Part shown: positions 1 through 7,402 of the stretch, in pieces
How positions within the stretch are numbered: the stretch's first letter is position 1
How the letters are laid out: each line of letters starts with the position of its first letter
Source of the DNA: Bacillota bacterium
Lineage (GTDB): Bacteria; Bacillota; DTU025
Direction: 5' to 3'
Assembly: GCA_012842765.1 (NCBI GenBank)
Contig: DUWJ01000217.1
Span: 1 to 7,974, forward strand
DNA: 7,974 nt
Position numbers and translations under genes: made by a program
Notes under the pieces: generated by a model
The model's input: only the letters and a program-made list of their open reading frames with translations
Database searches by the model: none
Told to the model about the DNA's origin: nothing

Positions 1-164
1 GGAATATCATGACTCTGAAGTGGAATAGCACCCAATTCCGCGATCATGATGGCAACTACAAGATCGAAAGGGGATATATTCCCTATCTCGCGTTTCCCCA
101 TCAGACGCATGGATGCGAGAACGAAGAAGTAGACCGTAAGTGATCGGACTATCGCGTGAAACAT
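1..164 (-). CDS. DUF421 (YetF/YdfR-like) membrane protein, N-terminal part
   Basis: The first 54 codons of a gene that runs off the left edge of the window; it was too short for a simple ORF list. The start is ATG at 164, with a GGAGG ribosome binding site (170-174) five bases upstream. The peptide opens with a hydrophobic segment (about residues 4-20, including VYFFVLASM). The family signature follows: MGKREIGNISPFDLVVAIMI, then AELGAIP. This block is diagnostic of the DUF421/YetF family, integral membrane proteins of mostly unknown function (some are linked to spore or cell-envelope properties). The remaining membrane segments and cytoplasmic domain lie outside the window. It follows polX on the same strand but behind a terminator, so it is probably not a full member of that operon. 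Family assignment is confident; the physiological role is unknown. Confidence 0.88.
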   Translation of the reverse strand, partial: MFHAIVRSLTVYFFVLASMRLMGKREIGNISPFDLVVAIMIAELGAIPLQSHDI

Positions 165-176
165 CTTAGCCTCCAC

Positions 177-231
177 AAAAAAAAGACTCGCGCACAGCGC
201 ATACATTAGTATGCCCATACGCGAATTCGAG
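177..231 (-). terminator. Rho-independent terminator after polX
   Basis: Read on the minus strand, an imperfect hairpin is followed by TC and eight T (complement of the A-run 177-184). The perfect inner stem GCATAC/GTATGC (209-214 with 199-204) closes a TAAT loop. Outer pairing CTCG/CGAG (228-231 with 187-190), with a further CGC/GCG pairing and internal bulges between, extends it. It starts about 30 nt after the polX stop, so it fits the end of the tlyA-pheST-zapA-cvpA-polX transcript. The T-run ends only two bases before the DUF421 ribosome binding site, so it could also act as an attenuator for that gene. Confidence 0.82.
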
Positions 232-262
232 GTATTCCGGACATCTCTTCCCAGCAAAACGC

Positions 263-2005
263 TCAGACCGGAAACATGTGCCGCTTGTGTGAACCAAGCC
301 ATACAAGAAGTTCCTCGCACGTCATGGCATTGAGCACGTCCTGGCGTTCAAGCCAGGCGCGTCTGCCTACCCAAACGCCGTATCTGATGTTCTCCAGCTC
401 TTCCGGAGAATGCGAGTCGGTGTTGATGGAAATCATCACTCCTCGGTCTCGCGCCATGCGGGCATGCTCGTCTCGGAGATCGAGCCGGTCTGGATATGAG
501 TTGATCTCCAACGCAGTCCCGGTAGCTGCAGCTTCTCGTATCACGGCTTCTATGTCCACCTCATAACCTGGCCTGCGTCCAAGAAGCCGCCCTGTTGGGT
601 GCGCCAGTATGTCGACATTGGGATTGCGCATGGCCTCGATGATTCTCCTCGTCATCGTATCGCGATCCTGCTGAAATCCGCTGTGAACAGATGCGATGAC
701 GACATCTAACTTGGAAAGAAGCTCATCTGAATAGTCGAGCCGCCCTTCCTTTAGTATGTCGACTTCTGCTCCAGAAAGAATCCTGATCCCATCAATCTTG
801 GCATCAACTCTGCGCACCGCCTCAATGTGTTCTGCCAGCCTATCCTCTGATAGGCCGCGGGCGATGCCCAAAGATCGGGAATGGTCAGTGATTGCAATGT
901 ACTCATGCCCTATGTCCCGAGCAGCTCTTGCCATTTCCTCTATCGAAGCTACGCCGTCGCTCCAGTTGGTATGGATGTGAAGATCTCCGCGAATCGCGCC
1001 TTCGTCAATGAGATCCGGAAGCCTTCCCTCGAGTGCAGCCTCTATCTCACCCCAATCCTCCCGAAGCTCCGGAGGGATGTAGTCCATGCCCAAGATAGCA
1101 TAAAGCTCCTCCTCACTGCCCACGGGGATCATCTCCCCCGTGTCATCGCGGCGCACTCCATACTCGCTTATCTTTAGGCCATGTCTGCCGGCGATTCTTC
1201 TAAGCTTTACGTGATGCGCTCTTGATCCTGTTATGTGATGAAAGCCTGTCCAGTATGACTCAGGGGCAACAACCCGTATCTCACATCTAATACCAGAAAC
1301 CGCAATCGCCTCAGCTTTGAAAGGCCCCATCGCGGTTATCTCCCTCAGCATGTCGCTGGCGGAGAAGGCCTCCATAACGAGATCTCCGGCTCGAGTCGAC
1401 GCGATAAGGTCGATGTCACCTACGGTATCGCGCCTTCGCCGCAAGCTGCCGCCGATGCCAACTCGCTCAACTCCTTCGACCGCGCCAAGCATGGCTTCGA
1501 AATCATGGGCAATCGGCAATACCTTGTATAGAGGTCTTCGTGCCTCAGTAGATTTCATGTTCTCTATTGCCCTTATTATCTTATCCTCCGTCTTCTCGCC
1601 AAACCCTGGCAAATCCCGAATCTTCCCCGCCCGCGCAGCCGCCAGCAGACTGGCCTCGTCCTCCACTCCCAGGGACTCATAGAGCTTCCACGCAGTCTTC
1701 GGACCAATACCGGGCACCTCTATCAACGCCAATATAGCGGCGGGCACTTCGAGCCTGAGCTTCTCGAGATACTCAATTCTGCCGGTAGACTCCATCTCTT
1801 CCACCTTTGCCCGAAGAGCATCCCCAACCCCGGGTATGCTCCCAGGATCGCGCGCAAGGATCTCGGAGGCTGGCTCGTCCAATCCAGCGATAGCCTCGGC
1901 GGCTCGCCTGTACGCCCTTACCTTGAACGGATTATCCCCCATGATTTCGAGAAGATCTGCGATCTCGCTAAATGAAGCCGCCACCGCCAGGTTTAGCTGG
2001 TTCAC
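263..2005 (-). CDS. polX: PHP-type family X DNA polymerase (PolX)
   Basis: Bacterial PolX, a base-excision/gap-filling repair DNA polymerase with an attached PHP nuclease domain. I choose GTG at 2005 (580 aa, close to the family's usual ~570). The reading frame is open back to 2083, but that extension lies inside cvpA and looks non-native. Helix-hairpin-helix motifs lie at about 55-72 (IPGVGDAL), 94-114 (VPGIGPKT) and 129-147 (LPGFGEKT). The polymerase domain has GGSLRRR (185-191) and VGDIDL with the two metal-binding aspartates D197 and D199. The third carboxylate position, normally Asp, reads Glu (CEIRVV, E242). The C-terminal PHP domain looks complete: HIH (343-345), DH (374-375), E414, H441, H469 and DSH (530-532). 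The start lies 38 nt inside the cvpA coding end, behind a weak G-rich ribosome binding site, which suggests translational coupling. It is the last gene before a terminator. mutS2, its usual Bacillus neighbour, is not here. Confidence 0.96.
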   Translation of the reverse strand: MNQLNLAVAASFSEIADLLEIMGDNPFKVRAYRRAAEAIAGLDEPASEILARDPGSIPGVGDALRAKVEEMESTGRIEYLEKLRLEVPAAILALIEVPGIGPKTAWKLYESLGVEDEASLLAAARAGKIRDLPGFGEKTEDKIIRAIENMKSTEARRPLYKVLPIAHDFEAMLGAVEGVERVGIGGSLRRRRDTVGDIDLIASTRAGDLVMEAFSASDMLREITAMGPFKAEAIAVSGIRCEIRVVAPESYWTGFHHITGSRAHHVKLRRIAGRHGLKISEYGVRRDDTGEMIPVGSEEELYAILGMDYIPPELREDWGEIEAALEGRLPDLIDEGAIRGDLHIHTNWSDGVASIEEMARAARDIGHEYIAITDHSRSLGIARGLSEDRLAEHIEAVRRVDAKIDGIRILSGAEVDILKEGRLDYSDELLSKLDVVIASVHSGFQQDRDTMTRRIIEAMRNPNVDILAHPTGRLLGRRPGYEVDIEAVIREAAATGTALEINSYPDRLDLRDEHARMARDRGVMISINTDSHSPEELENIRYGVWVGRRAWLERQDVLNAMTCEELLVWLGSHKRHMFPV

Positions 2006-2537
2006 CTTTCGCCCCCCCAGGTCCCGAAGGACGAAATTGCTCCGGCATGAACTTCTCAAACCCGTCCCATATGGAAGGCGCAACCTTGATTATCTTCATG
2101 GCAACCGGAGAAGACTCCACAGTCCTGGTAAGGCTGGGTATCCTCAACGAGACCAGGGCCACCAGCACAATGCTGATGATAAGACAGGACCTGAGGATTC
2201 TCAGCGCAGCGCCGCCAAAGCAGTTAAGCGCCGACACTCCCGAGGCGCTCACGGCCGATGACAATGCCTGCCCGATCAAATCGACCACTACTAAAGTGAT
2301 TATGAGCAATGCCAAAAAGCCTACCATGTGAGCGCCGGGAGGCCGCAGTTTTGGAAACCATTTCTGCAGAAGACCGGAAGCGCCCTGCCAGCGGTTGGCC
2401 GCAACGAGGATTGCGATTATTATGCCCGCAATATCGAATAGTTGCCGCACAAATCCGCGACGATAGCCCACAACGAAGTCTGCAACGAGTATCACTATGA
2501 GGACTATGCTAAGCCAATCAAGAGACGAGACAGTCAA
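1968..2537 (-). CDS. cvpA: CvpA family membrane protein
   Basis: A 189-aa integral membrane protein of the CvpA/YshB family (colicin V production homologue; the molecular role in Bacillota is not settled). Four hydrophobic segments are visible at about 9-24, 33-47, 71-90 and 113-131. The family pattern GYRRGFVRQLFDIAG (24-38) lies between the first two. The start is TTG at 2537: an in-frame TGA lies three codons upstream, and a near-perfect GGAGGTGA ribosome binding site (2544-2551) is six bases away. It begins 18 nt after the zapA stop. The tail after residue 165 is rich in Pro and Gly (PSGPGGAKGEPAKPGGGG) and is the part that overlaps the start of polX. The zapA-cvpA-polX order matches Bacillus yshA-yshB-yshC. 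Confidence 0.93.
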   Translation of the reverse strand: MTVSSLDWLSIVLIVILVADFVVGYRRGFVRQLFDIAGIIIAILVAANRWQGASGLLQKWFPKLRPPGAHMVGFLALLIITLVVVDLIGQALSSAVSASGVSALNCFGGAALRILRSCLIISIVLVALVSLRIPSLTRTVESSPVAMKIIKVAPSIWDGFEKFMPEQFRPSGPGGAKGEPAKPGGGGFI

Positions 2538-2543
2538 AAAGCC

Positions 2544-2551
2544 TCACCTCC
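2544..2551 (-). promoter_or_regulatory. Ribosome binding site deciding the TTG start of cvpA
   Basis: GGAGGTGA on the minus strand is an almost full complement of the 16S rRNA 3' end, six bases from TTG at 2537. An in-frame stop between it and any upstream start makes the TTG start the only reasonable choice for a full-length CvpA. Confidence 0.75.
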
Positions 2552-2555
2552 GTAT

Positions 2556-2834
2556 CTAAACCTGCTCCAACAGGTCAAGGAGATCAGAGTAGCGACGCTT
2601 TGACACAACGAGTTCTCCCATGAGATTGAGGGCAGAGAGCACAGCAACTTGCTGAGACGACAGCCTTGGATTGGCCTCCGCTATCGCTTTCATTCGCAAG
2701 TCAACTTCCTTAGCCAAGGATTCAATCTGTTCTGCCTCGGTATCCCCGCGTATCACGTATTCCTCACCCAAGATGACTGCGGACACCCGCACGCCTTCCT
2801 GATCTAATCCATCGGGACCTTGCTCCGTCAACAT
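2556..2834 (-). CDS. zapA: Cell division protein ZapA
   Basis: ZapA binds FtsZ and promotes bundling of FtsZ filaments at the division septum in the cytoplasm. The 92-aa product (B. subtilis ZapA is about 85 aa) has the family layout. An N-terminal beta region contains VSAVILGEEYVIRG (about 17-30). It is followed by LAKEVDLRMKAIAEANPRLS (about 40-59) and a long helix starting VAVLSALNLMGEL (63-75) that would form the coiled coil for dimerisation. Starts GTG 2843, ATG 2840 and ATG 2834 are all in frame. The GGAGG ribosome binding site (2844-2848) touches the first two, so ATG at 2834, nine bases away, is preferred. It lies 120 nt after pheT and 18 nt before cvpA. The rnhC gene found between pheT and zapA in B. 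subtilis is absent. Confidence 0.93.
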   Translation of the reverse strand: MLTEQGPDGLDQEGVRVSAVILGEEYVIRGDTEAEQIESLAKEVDLRMKAIAEANPRLSSQQVAVLSALNLMGELVVSKRRYSDLLDLLEQV

Positions 2835-2902
2835 CAGCATCACCCTCCTGCATCCATGATGCGGCCCCTGACACCCCTCGGCAATCAGGTCCTATCACGT
2901 AG

Positions 2903-2934
2903 ATTGTTTGCCAACAATATTGCAGATTCCTGCA
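2903..2934. repeat. Two adjacent small inverted repeats in the pheT-zapA gap
   Basis: ATTGTT-tgcc-AACAAT (2903-2918) is followed two bases later by TGCAG-attc-CTGCA (2921-2934). Each is a perfect palindrome of five to six base pairs with a four-base centre. On the minus-strand transcript they would form two short tandem hairpins just after the pheT stop (2955-2957). No T-run follows, so this is not a rho-independent terminator. They might be an operator, an RNA processing or stability element, or chance. Confidence 0.45.
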
Positions 2935-2954
2935 TTTTCTCGCACGCACATGTT

Positions 2955-5414
2955 TTATCTAAGGACTGCGCCCATCTCGTCCGTCAAAGCCTTCCTGACC
3001 TCCTCGTGCAGGCGGTTGACTTCTTCATCAGTGAGGGTGCGGTCCTGAGCGCGGTAGGTTACGGTAAAGGCGATGCTCCGCTTTCCCTCAGGCACAGGCA
3101 AGCCCTCGTAAACATCGAACAGCGTGACAGAGCGAACAAGCTCCCCCCCGGTCTTTTCGATAAGCTCAGCCACATCTGCAATGGAGACTGCGCGAGGCAA
3201 CACCATTGCCACGTCACGCTCTATTGCCGGATACCTCGGCAATGGCTCGTATGACTTCGCTTCATCTACGGCTTCCAACATTCTTGCAAAGTCCAGCTCG
3301 AACATGTAGACGCGTCCGGCAACGCCGTACGCCTCTGAAACATCGGGATGGACCTCTCCGATAACGCCAAGTTCCCGATCTTCCCATACTATGGAAGCCG
3401 TCCGCCCAGGATGGAATGAAGGGCGCACCGTCTGAACATAGGTTGCTCCGTCCACGCCCATCCCTTCAAGAAGCGCCTCCAGCACTCCCTTTGCATCGTA
3501 GAAATCGTAGTCACGTTCACGAGTATGCCAGATACGCGGGGTATATGCACCGGCCATGCCGCATACAAGAACCTGTCTCTCGACGGCTGGATTCTCGCCT
3601 CTACGAAGCTCTTCTCCACGTTTGAGGCTTTGGGACGGAAAGTAAGTCTTGCCTAACTCGAATAGGCATACTCCCCTATTACCCCTGTTGATGTTGGTTC
3701 GAATAGCCACAAGCATTGACGGCAACATCGTAGTCCTCATGTACGACTGCTCTTCGACCATGGGGTTGTCAATGCGAATAGCATCGCGCAAAGGGTCGCC
3801 CTGCCCAACCCTGAGCATGTCAAGATCGGCCACAGACATGAATGGGATCGTAAGTGCCTCGCTCGCGCCTGCGCCCGTCAGGATCGTCTTCGCCTGCATG
3901 GCCTTTTTTTGCTCGTATGTGTATCCTCCGACGTGGGCTCCTGCAGGAACTGTCGTCGGAATCCTATCATAGCCCCACATTCGGGCGACCTCTTCCACGA
4001 GATCTATCTCTTCCTGAACGTCCCCTCTGAAAGTTGGAACTTCAACAACAAGCGAGCCTCCCTCGGACTTGGCCTTGTTCGCCCCGCTCTCGACACGTAC
4101 AGAGAAACCCAAGCGACCCAGGGAATCCGCGACATCATCGGAGCTCACATCCACGCCGAGCCGCCTTGATATCCTGGCCGCATCCGTACTTATAACCCTA
4201 ACAGCTGCCGTTGATGGATAGGCGTCCACAATTCCAGATGCAGCAACACCTGCCCCAATCGCCTCGAGCAGATGGCCAGCGCGATCCAGAGCCAAAGGAA
4301 CCGTCTCCGGGTCCAACCCCTTTTCGTATCGTGATGATGCCTCAGTTCGAAGCTTCAGACTTCGAGAAGTCCTCCAGACACTCTGGCGAGCAAACGTAGC
4401 CGATTCCAACAAGACAGTGCATGTATCCTCGGTAATCTCCGTGGAAAGCCCGCCCATCACGCCCGCCACAGCCAGGGCTGAGCCTGGATCTGCAATAACG
4501 AGCATCTCCGGGTCAAGCCTGCGTTCTTCGCCATCGAGTGTAACAATGACCTCGCCGGAACGGGCGCGCCTGACTATGACGGCATGCTCCGACATGCGAT
4601 CGTAATCGAACGCATGGAGAGGTTGATTCACCTCTAACATGACGTAGTTCGTCACATCCACCACGTTGTTGATCGGTCTCACGCCTGCAGCTGACAGCCG
4701 AACCTGCATCCAGATTGGAGACTGGCCTATAGAAACCTTCTGTATTACCCGGGCTCCGTACCGAGAGCACAGGTCATGGGCATCAATCTTCACGCTGATA
4801 AGTTCTTCTGCCCGCTCACTGCCTTCTTTTAGTGCGGTGTTGGGCATCTTGAGGGTTGCACCTGTAATAGCAGCAACCTCGCGCGCGATCCCGATCATGC
4901 AGAGGCAGTCAGGCCTGTTCGGCGTTATCTCCAGTTCTATCACAGTGTCAGCCAATCCCAGAGCAGAGACTACGTCGTCCCCGGGTTTGATATCGTCGGG
5001 CAAGCGCAGAATGCCTGATCCATCAGAAGAAATCCCAAGTTCCTTGGCTGAACAGAGCATTCCCTCCGACCTAACTCCGGAAAAATCTACCTCACCTATC
5101 TCCGTTCCATCGGCGATCGTCCCGCCCGCCAAGACCACTGGAACAATGTCACCCCTGCCAATATTCGCAGCGGCCGTTACCAGAGTTCTCCGCGCCTGGC
5201 GCGGGCCCAAGTCTACAGTAGCCACGCGAAGACGGCCGACACTCTCATGCGGGCTTACAGAAACTATTTTCCCTGCAACAATACGATTGAGCCTATCCCC
5301 GATATCTGTTACAGTCTCCACTTTGGTCCCGCTCATTGTCAGCCTATCTGCAAGCTCATCGATACAAAGATCTATATCGACATAATCGGAAAGCCATTTA
5401 AGTGGCACAAGCAC
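2955..5414 (-). CDS. pheT: Phenylalanine-tRNA ligase beta subunit
   Basis: The beta chain of the (alpha-beta)2 PheRS that charges tRNA-Phe; it recognises tRNA and edits mischarged Tyr. At 819 aa it is full length for the bacterial type (about 800). The N-terminus MLVPLKWLSDYVD is typical. The OB-fold tRNA-binding region is at about 40-150, ending in VRSEGMLCSAKELG (114-127). The B3/B4 editing domain is at about 205-385, with GVRPINNVVDVTNYVMLE (244-261) and HAFDYD. The B5 domain is at about 405-485 (PTFRGDVQEEIDLVEEVARM). A catalytic-like core follows, then the C-terminal FDX-ACB anticodon-binding domain (722-819; LPRYPAIERDVAMV). The start is GTG at 5414, with GGTGA (5421-5425) six bases upstream and a second in-frame GTG at 5408. 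It begins 25 nt after the pheS stop, so the two subunits are co-translated from one message. It is expected to be under the upstream Phe T-box. Confidence 0.98.
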   Translation of the reverse strand: MLVPLKWLSDYVDIDLCIDELADRLTMSGTKVETVTDIGDRLNRIVAGKIVSVSPHESVGRLRVATVDLGPRQARRTLVTAAANIGRGDIVPVVLAGGTIADGTEIGEVDFSGVRSEGMLCSAKELGISSDGSGILRLPDDIKPGDDVVSALGLADTVIELEITPNRPDCLCMIGIAREVAAITGATLKMPNTALKEGSERAEELISVKIDAHDLCSRYGARVIQKVSIGQSPIWMQVRLSAAGVRPINNVVDVTNYVMLEVNQPLHAFDYDRMSEHAVIVRRARSGEVIVTLDGEERRLDPEMLVIADPGSALAVAGVMGGLSTEITEDTCTVLLESATFARQSVWRTSRSLKLRTEASSRYEKGLDPETVPLALDRAGHLLEAIGAGVAASGIVDAYPSTAAVRVISTDAARISRRLGVDVSSDDVADSLGRLGFSVRVESGANKAKSEGGSLVVEVPTFRGDVQEEIDLVEEVARMWGYDRIPTTVPAGAHVGGYTYEQKKAMQAKTILTGAGASEALTIPFMSVADLDMLRVGQGDPLRDAIRIDNPMVEEQSYMRTTMLPSMLVAIRTNINRGNRGVCLFELGKTYFPSQSLKRGEELRRGENPAVERQVLVCGMAGAYTPRIWHTRERDYDFYDAKGVLEALLEGMGVDGATYVQTVRPSFHPGRTASIVWEDRELGVIGEVHPDVSEAYGVAGRVYMFELDFARMLEAVDEAKSYEPLPRYPAIERDVAMVLPRAVSIADVAELIEKTGGELVRSVTLFDVYEGLPVPEGKRSIAFTVTYRAQDRTLTDEEVNRLHEEVRKALTDEMGAVLR

Positions 5415-5439
5415 TTATTCTCACCCCTCTTCAACCAGT

Positions 5440-6468
5440 TCAAAACTGCGACAAGAACCTCAGGTCATTCTCGTACAACAGCCTCAGATCGTCTATGCCA
5501 TGTTTTAGCATCACGAGTCTCTCCACTCCCATGCCGAAGGCATATCCGGTAAGCTCATCCGGATCATACCCTACCGCGCGAAGCACGTTAGGGTGGACCA
5601 GACCGCAGCCGAGCACTTCAATCCAGCCTTCCTGTTTGCATACCCTGCAGCCGGCACCCCCGCAAATAGCGCATGAGATATCCATTTCAGCTGAAGGCTC
5701 TGTAAATGGGAAATAATGCGGCCTGAACCTGACCTTCCTTTCTTCGCCGTAAAACTTGCGTGCAAACATGGCAAGCGTGCCTTTGAGATCCGTAAATGTT
5801 ATGTCATGATCGACTAGAAGGCCCTCTATCTGGTGAAAAACAGGAGAGTGTGTTGCATCCACCTGATCCCGCCTGTATACTCTCCCGGGAACAACCACTT
5901 TCACCGGAGGCTCGCGTTTTTCCATCTCCCTAACCTGCATAGGCGAGGTTTGAGTTCTAAGCAATACTGTATCATTGACGTAGAACGTGTCCTGTACATC
6001 GCGGGCTGGATGATATTGGGGGGTGTTCAATGCCTCAAAGTTGTAGTAGTCAGTCTCAACCTCAGGCCCTTCAACAACCGCAAACCCCATTTCAACGAAG
6101 ATCTCGGTAATATCCATTATTCCTCGGGTAAGAGGATGAATCTTCCCGATGCGGGGCGCCCTGCCCGGCATCGTCACATCTATTCTCTCCAGCTCAAGTC
6201 TTGCCGCCTTTTCCGCAGCCACAAGCACGCGGGCCCTCTCATCCAGTTCCTTCTCTATTGTTTCGCGCGCAGAATTGACCAAAGCTCCGAACTTCGGCCT
6301 GTCTTCAGGATCAACAGATTTCATCTGGCGCAAGAGAGTAGTCAGTTCGCCCTTACGCCCGAGGAGCCTGACCCGCGCCTCCTCTAAGGCAGCAGTCGTG
6401 TGCGCATTTTCTATCGCAGACAGCGCTCTTTCAACCACTGCTTCCACTTTGTCATTCATTTCCTTCAT
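5440..6468 (-). CDS. pheS: Phenylalanine-tRNA ligase alpha subunit
   Basis: The catalytic alpha subunit of PheRS (class II aminoacyl-tRNA synthetase): ATP + Phe + tRNA-Phe gives Phe-tRNA. The 342-aa product matches the usual length (about 340). An N-terminal coiled coil (about 5-95) precedes HPLTRGIMDITEIFVEMGF (111-129). The substrate-binding stretch is FEALNTPQYHPARDVQDTFY (144-163). Motif 2 includes RVYRRDQVDATHSPVFHQIE (196-215) and motif 3 is GYAFGMGVERLVMLKHGIDD (308-327). CAICGGAGCRVC (266-277) is the cysteine-rich insertion seen in many Bacillota PheS. I choose ATG at 6468 because GGAGG (6475-6479) is six bases upstream. The frame is open to 6549, but that extension lies within tlyA and is not PheS-like. 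ATG 6459 is a weaker alternative. The start overlaps the end of tlyA by 17 nt, indicating translational coupling. Confidence 0.98.
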   Translation of the reverse strand: MKEMNDKVEAVVERALSAIENAHTTAALEEARVRLLGRKGELTTLLRQMKSVDPEDRPKFGALVNSARETIEKELDERARVLVAAEKAARLELERIDVTMPGRAPRIGKIHPLTRGIMDITEIFVEMGFAVVEGPEVETDYYNFEALNTPQYHPARDVQDTFYVNDTVLLRTQTSPMQVREMEKREPPVKVVVPGRVYRRDQVDATHSPVFHQIEGLLVDHDITFTDLKGTLAMFARKFYGEERKVRFRPHYFPFTEPSAEMDISCAICGGAGCRVCKQEGWIEVLGCGLVHPNVLRAVGYDPDELTGYAFGMGVERLVMLKHGIDDLRLLYENDLRFLSQF

Positions 6469-7327
6469 CACTCTCCTCCATCCCTCCCGCCCGGCTATGC
6501 GGGCTACCGGCATTTTCCACAAGCTGCATGCCTGAACACACAGCTTCATCTATCTTCTCGTCCAAGTCGCCGTGGACTTTGCCAAGGCTGTAATGTGCGA
6601 GGAACTCCAGTGTTCCTCCTGATCCCAGTACAGGCGACGCCATGACCCCACGGGCAAACCAGCCGATCCCCTCTCCAGCACGCAATCCCCTCTCTACAGC
6701 AGCTCTGTATTGATCCCGTGTGAGATCAGGTCCTGAAGCAGCTACCTCGAACAGAGGCTTTATTAGAGCAATGATCTCCGGTTCGGCCCCAGGCACCGAG
6801 GGCGCAAGTAGTCTGGCCACAGTCGGAATTGCAACCGACAGCGATAGATATGAAAGATCGATAACCCCCATGTCTGGTACCGGGTCGAGCTGCCCAAGCA
6901 CAATATCCCCTATATTGGTCCTCTCCATATTGACGACGCGCGGATCCTGGCGAAGCTTTCCCGTGAGCTGACCGTAACCTACATCGACAGCGTAAACGCG
7001 CGCAGCGCCCCTGGAAAGAAGGCAATCTGTAAAACCGCCGGTGGAAGCGCCTGCGTCCAAGATTATCCTTCCGCTGACATCAACTCCAAAGGCGTCGAGA
7101 GCGGCTGACAGCTTGAGCCCGCCCCTGCTTGCGAAAGGTATGTTCCTGCCCCTCATCCTTATAGTAGCCTCGGGCCTTATCAACGTTCCAGGCTTGTCTT
7201 CCCGGATGTCATCAACGATAACGTCTCCCGACATTATCCATGCCCTTGCGCTCTTCAAATCCTCTACGAGGCCCCGCTCGACCAGCAAGGCATCGAGCCT
7301 CACTTTCTTCGCCCGCTTATGTGTCAC
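6452..7327 (-). CDS. tlyA: TlyA family rRNA (cytidine-2'-O)-methyltransferase / hemolysin-like
   Basis: TlyA proteins join an S4 RNA-binding domain to an FtsJ/RrmJ-type SAM-dependent methyltransferase. Characterised members 2'-O-methylate cytidines in 16S and/or 23S rRNA; the hemolysin name is historical. The S4 domain is at about 8-65 (VRLDALLVERGLV). SRGGLKL (68-74) carries the first catalytic Lys, K72. The SAM motif is LDAGASTGGFTDCLL (90-104). VIDLSYLSL (155-163) supplies D157 and ALIKPLFE (187-194) supplies K190; E241 is a likely fourth residue of the K-D-K-E set. I choose GTG at 7327 (291 aa), ten bases from GGAGG (7338-7342). The frame stays open to 7450, but that stretch is T-box leader RNA. 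A charged 20-residue tail runs into pheS. It is the first gene after a Phe T-box; in many Bacillota tlyA instead sits near dxs, argR and recN. Confidence 0.93.
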   Translation of the reverse strand: MTHKRAKKVRLDALLVERGLVEDLKSARAWIMSGDVIVDDIREDKPGTLIRPEATIRMRGRNIPFASRGGLKLSAALDAFGVDVSGRIILDAGASTGGFTDCLLSRGAARVYAVDVGYGQLTGKLRQDPRVVNMERTNIGDIVLGQLDPVPDMGVIDLSYLSLSVAIPTVARLLAPSVPGAEPEIIALIKPLFEVAASGPDLTRDQYRAAVERGLRAGEGIGWFARGVMASPVLGSGGTLEFLAHYSLGKVHGDLDEKIDEAVCSGMQLVENAGSPHSRAGGMEESDEGNE

Positions 7328-7360
7328 CCTCAGCCCGCCTCCGAAAAGTTCTGCATATAG

Positions 7361-7402
7361 AAAAAAGCCCACGACTGTGCGCATGGGACGCAAGTCGTGG
7401 AC
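7361..7402 (-). terminator. T-box regulated intrinsic terminator
   Basis: On the minus strand, GTCCACGACT (7393-7402) pairs with AGTCGTGGGC (7367-7376) over ten base pairs, including one G-U. Inside, TGCG/CGCA closes the loop TCCCATG, and six T (7361-7366) follow. The loop holds the CCCAT needed for the competing antiterminator, so the two structures are mutually exclusive. It ends 33 nt before the tlyA start. Confidence 0.92.

Noticed and set aside
2006..2083. N-terminal extension of the polX frame (from 2083)
   Set aside because: It lies inside cvpA with no PolX similarity; GTG 2005 gives the usual family length.
2764..2949. 61-codon minus-strand ORF in the pheT-zapA gap
   Set aside because: It overlaps zapA in a different frame, has no good ribosome binding site and no recognisable family features.
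4666..5385. 239-codon plus-strand ORF
   Set aside because: It is a shadow of pheT, with Ser/Pro-rich low-similarity content, no ribosome binding site and a complete conserved gene on the other strand.
5833..6387. 184-codon plus-strand ORF
   Set aside because: It is antisense to the catalytic region of pheS and shows no recognisable domain.
6469..6549. N-terminal extension of the pheS frame (from 6549)
   Set aside because: It overlaps tlyA in another frame and is not PheS-like; ATG 6468 has a well-spaced GGAGG and gives the normal length.
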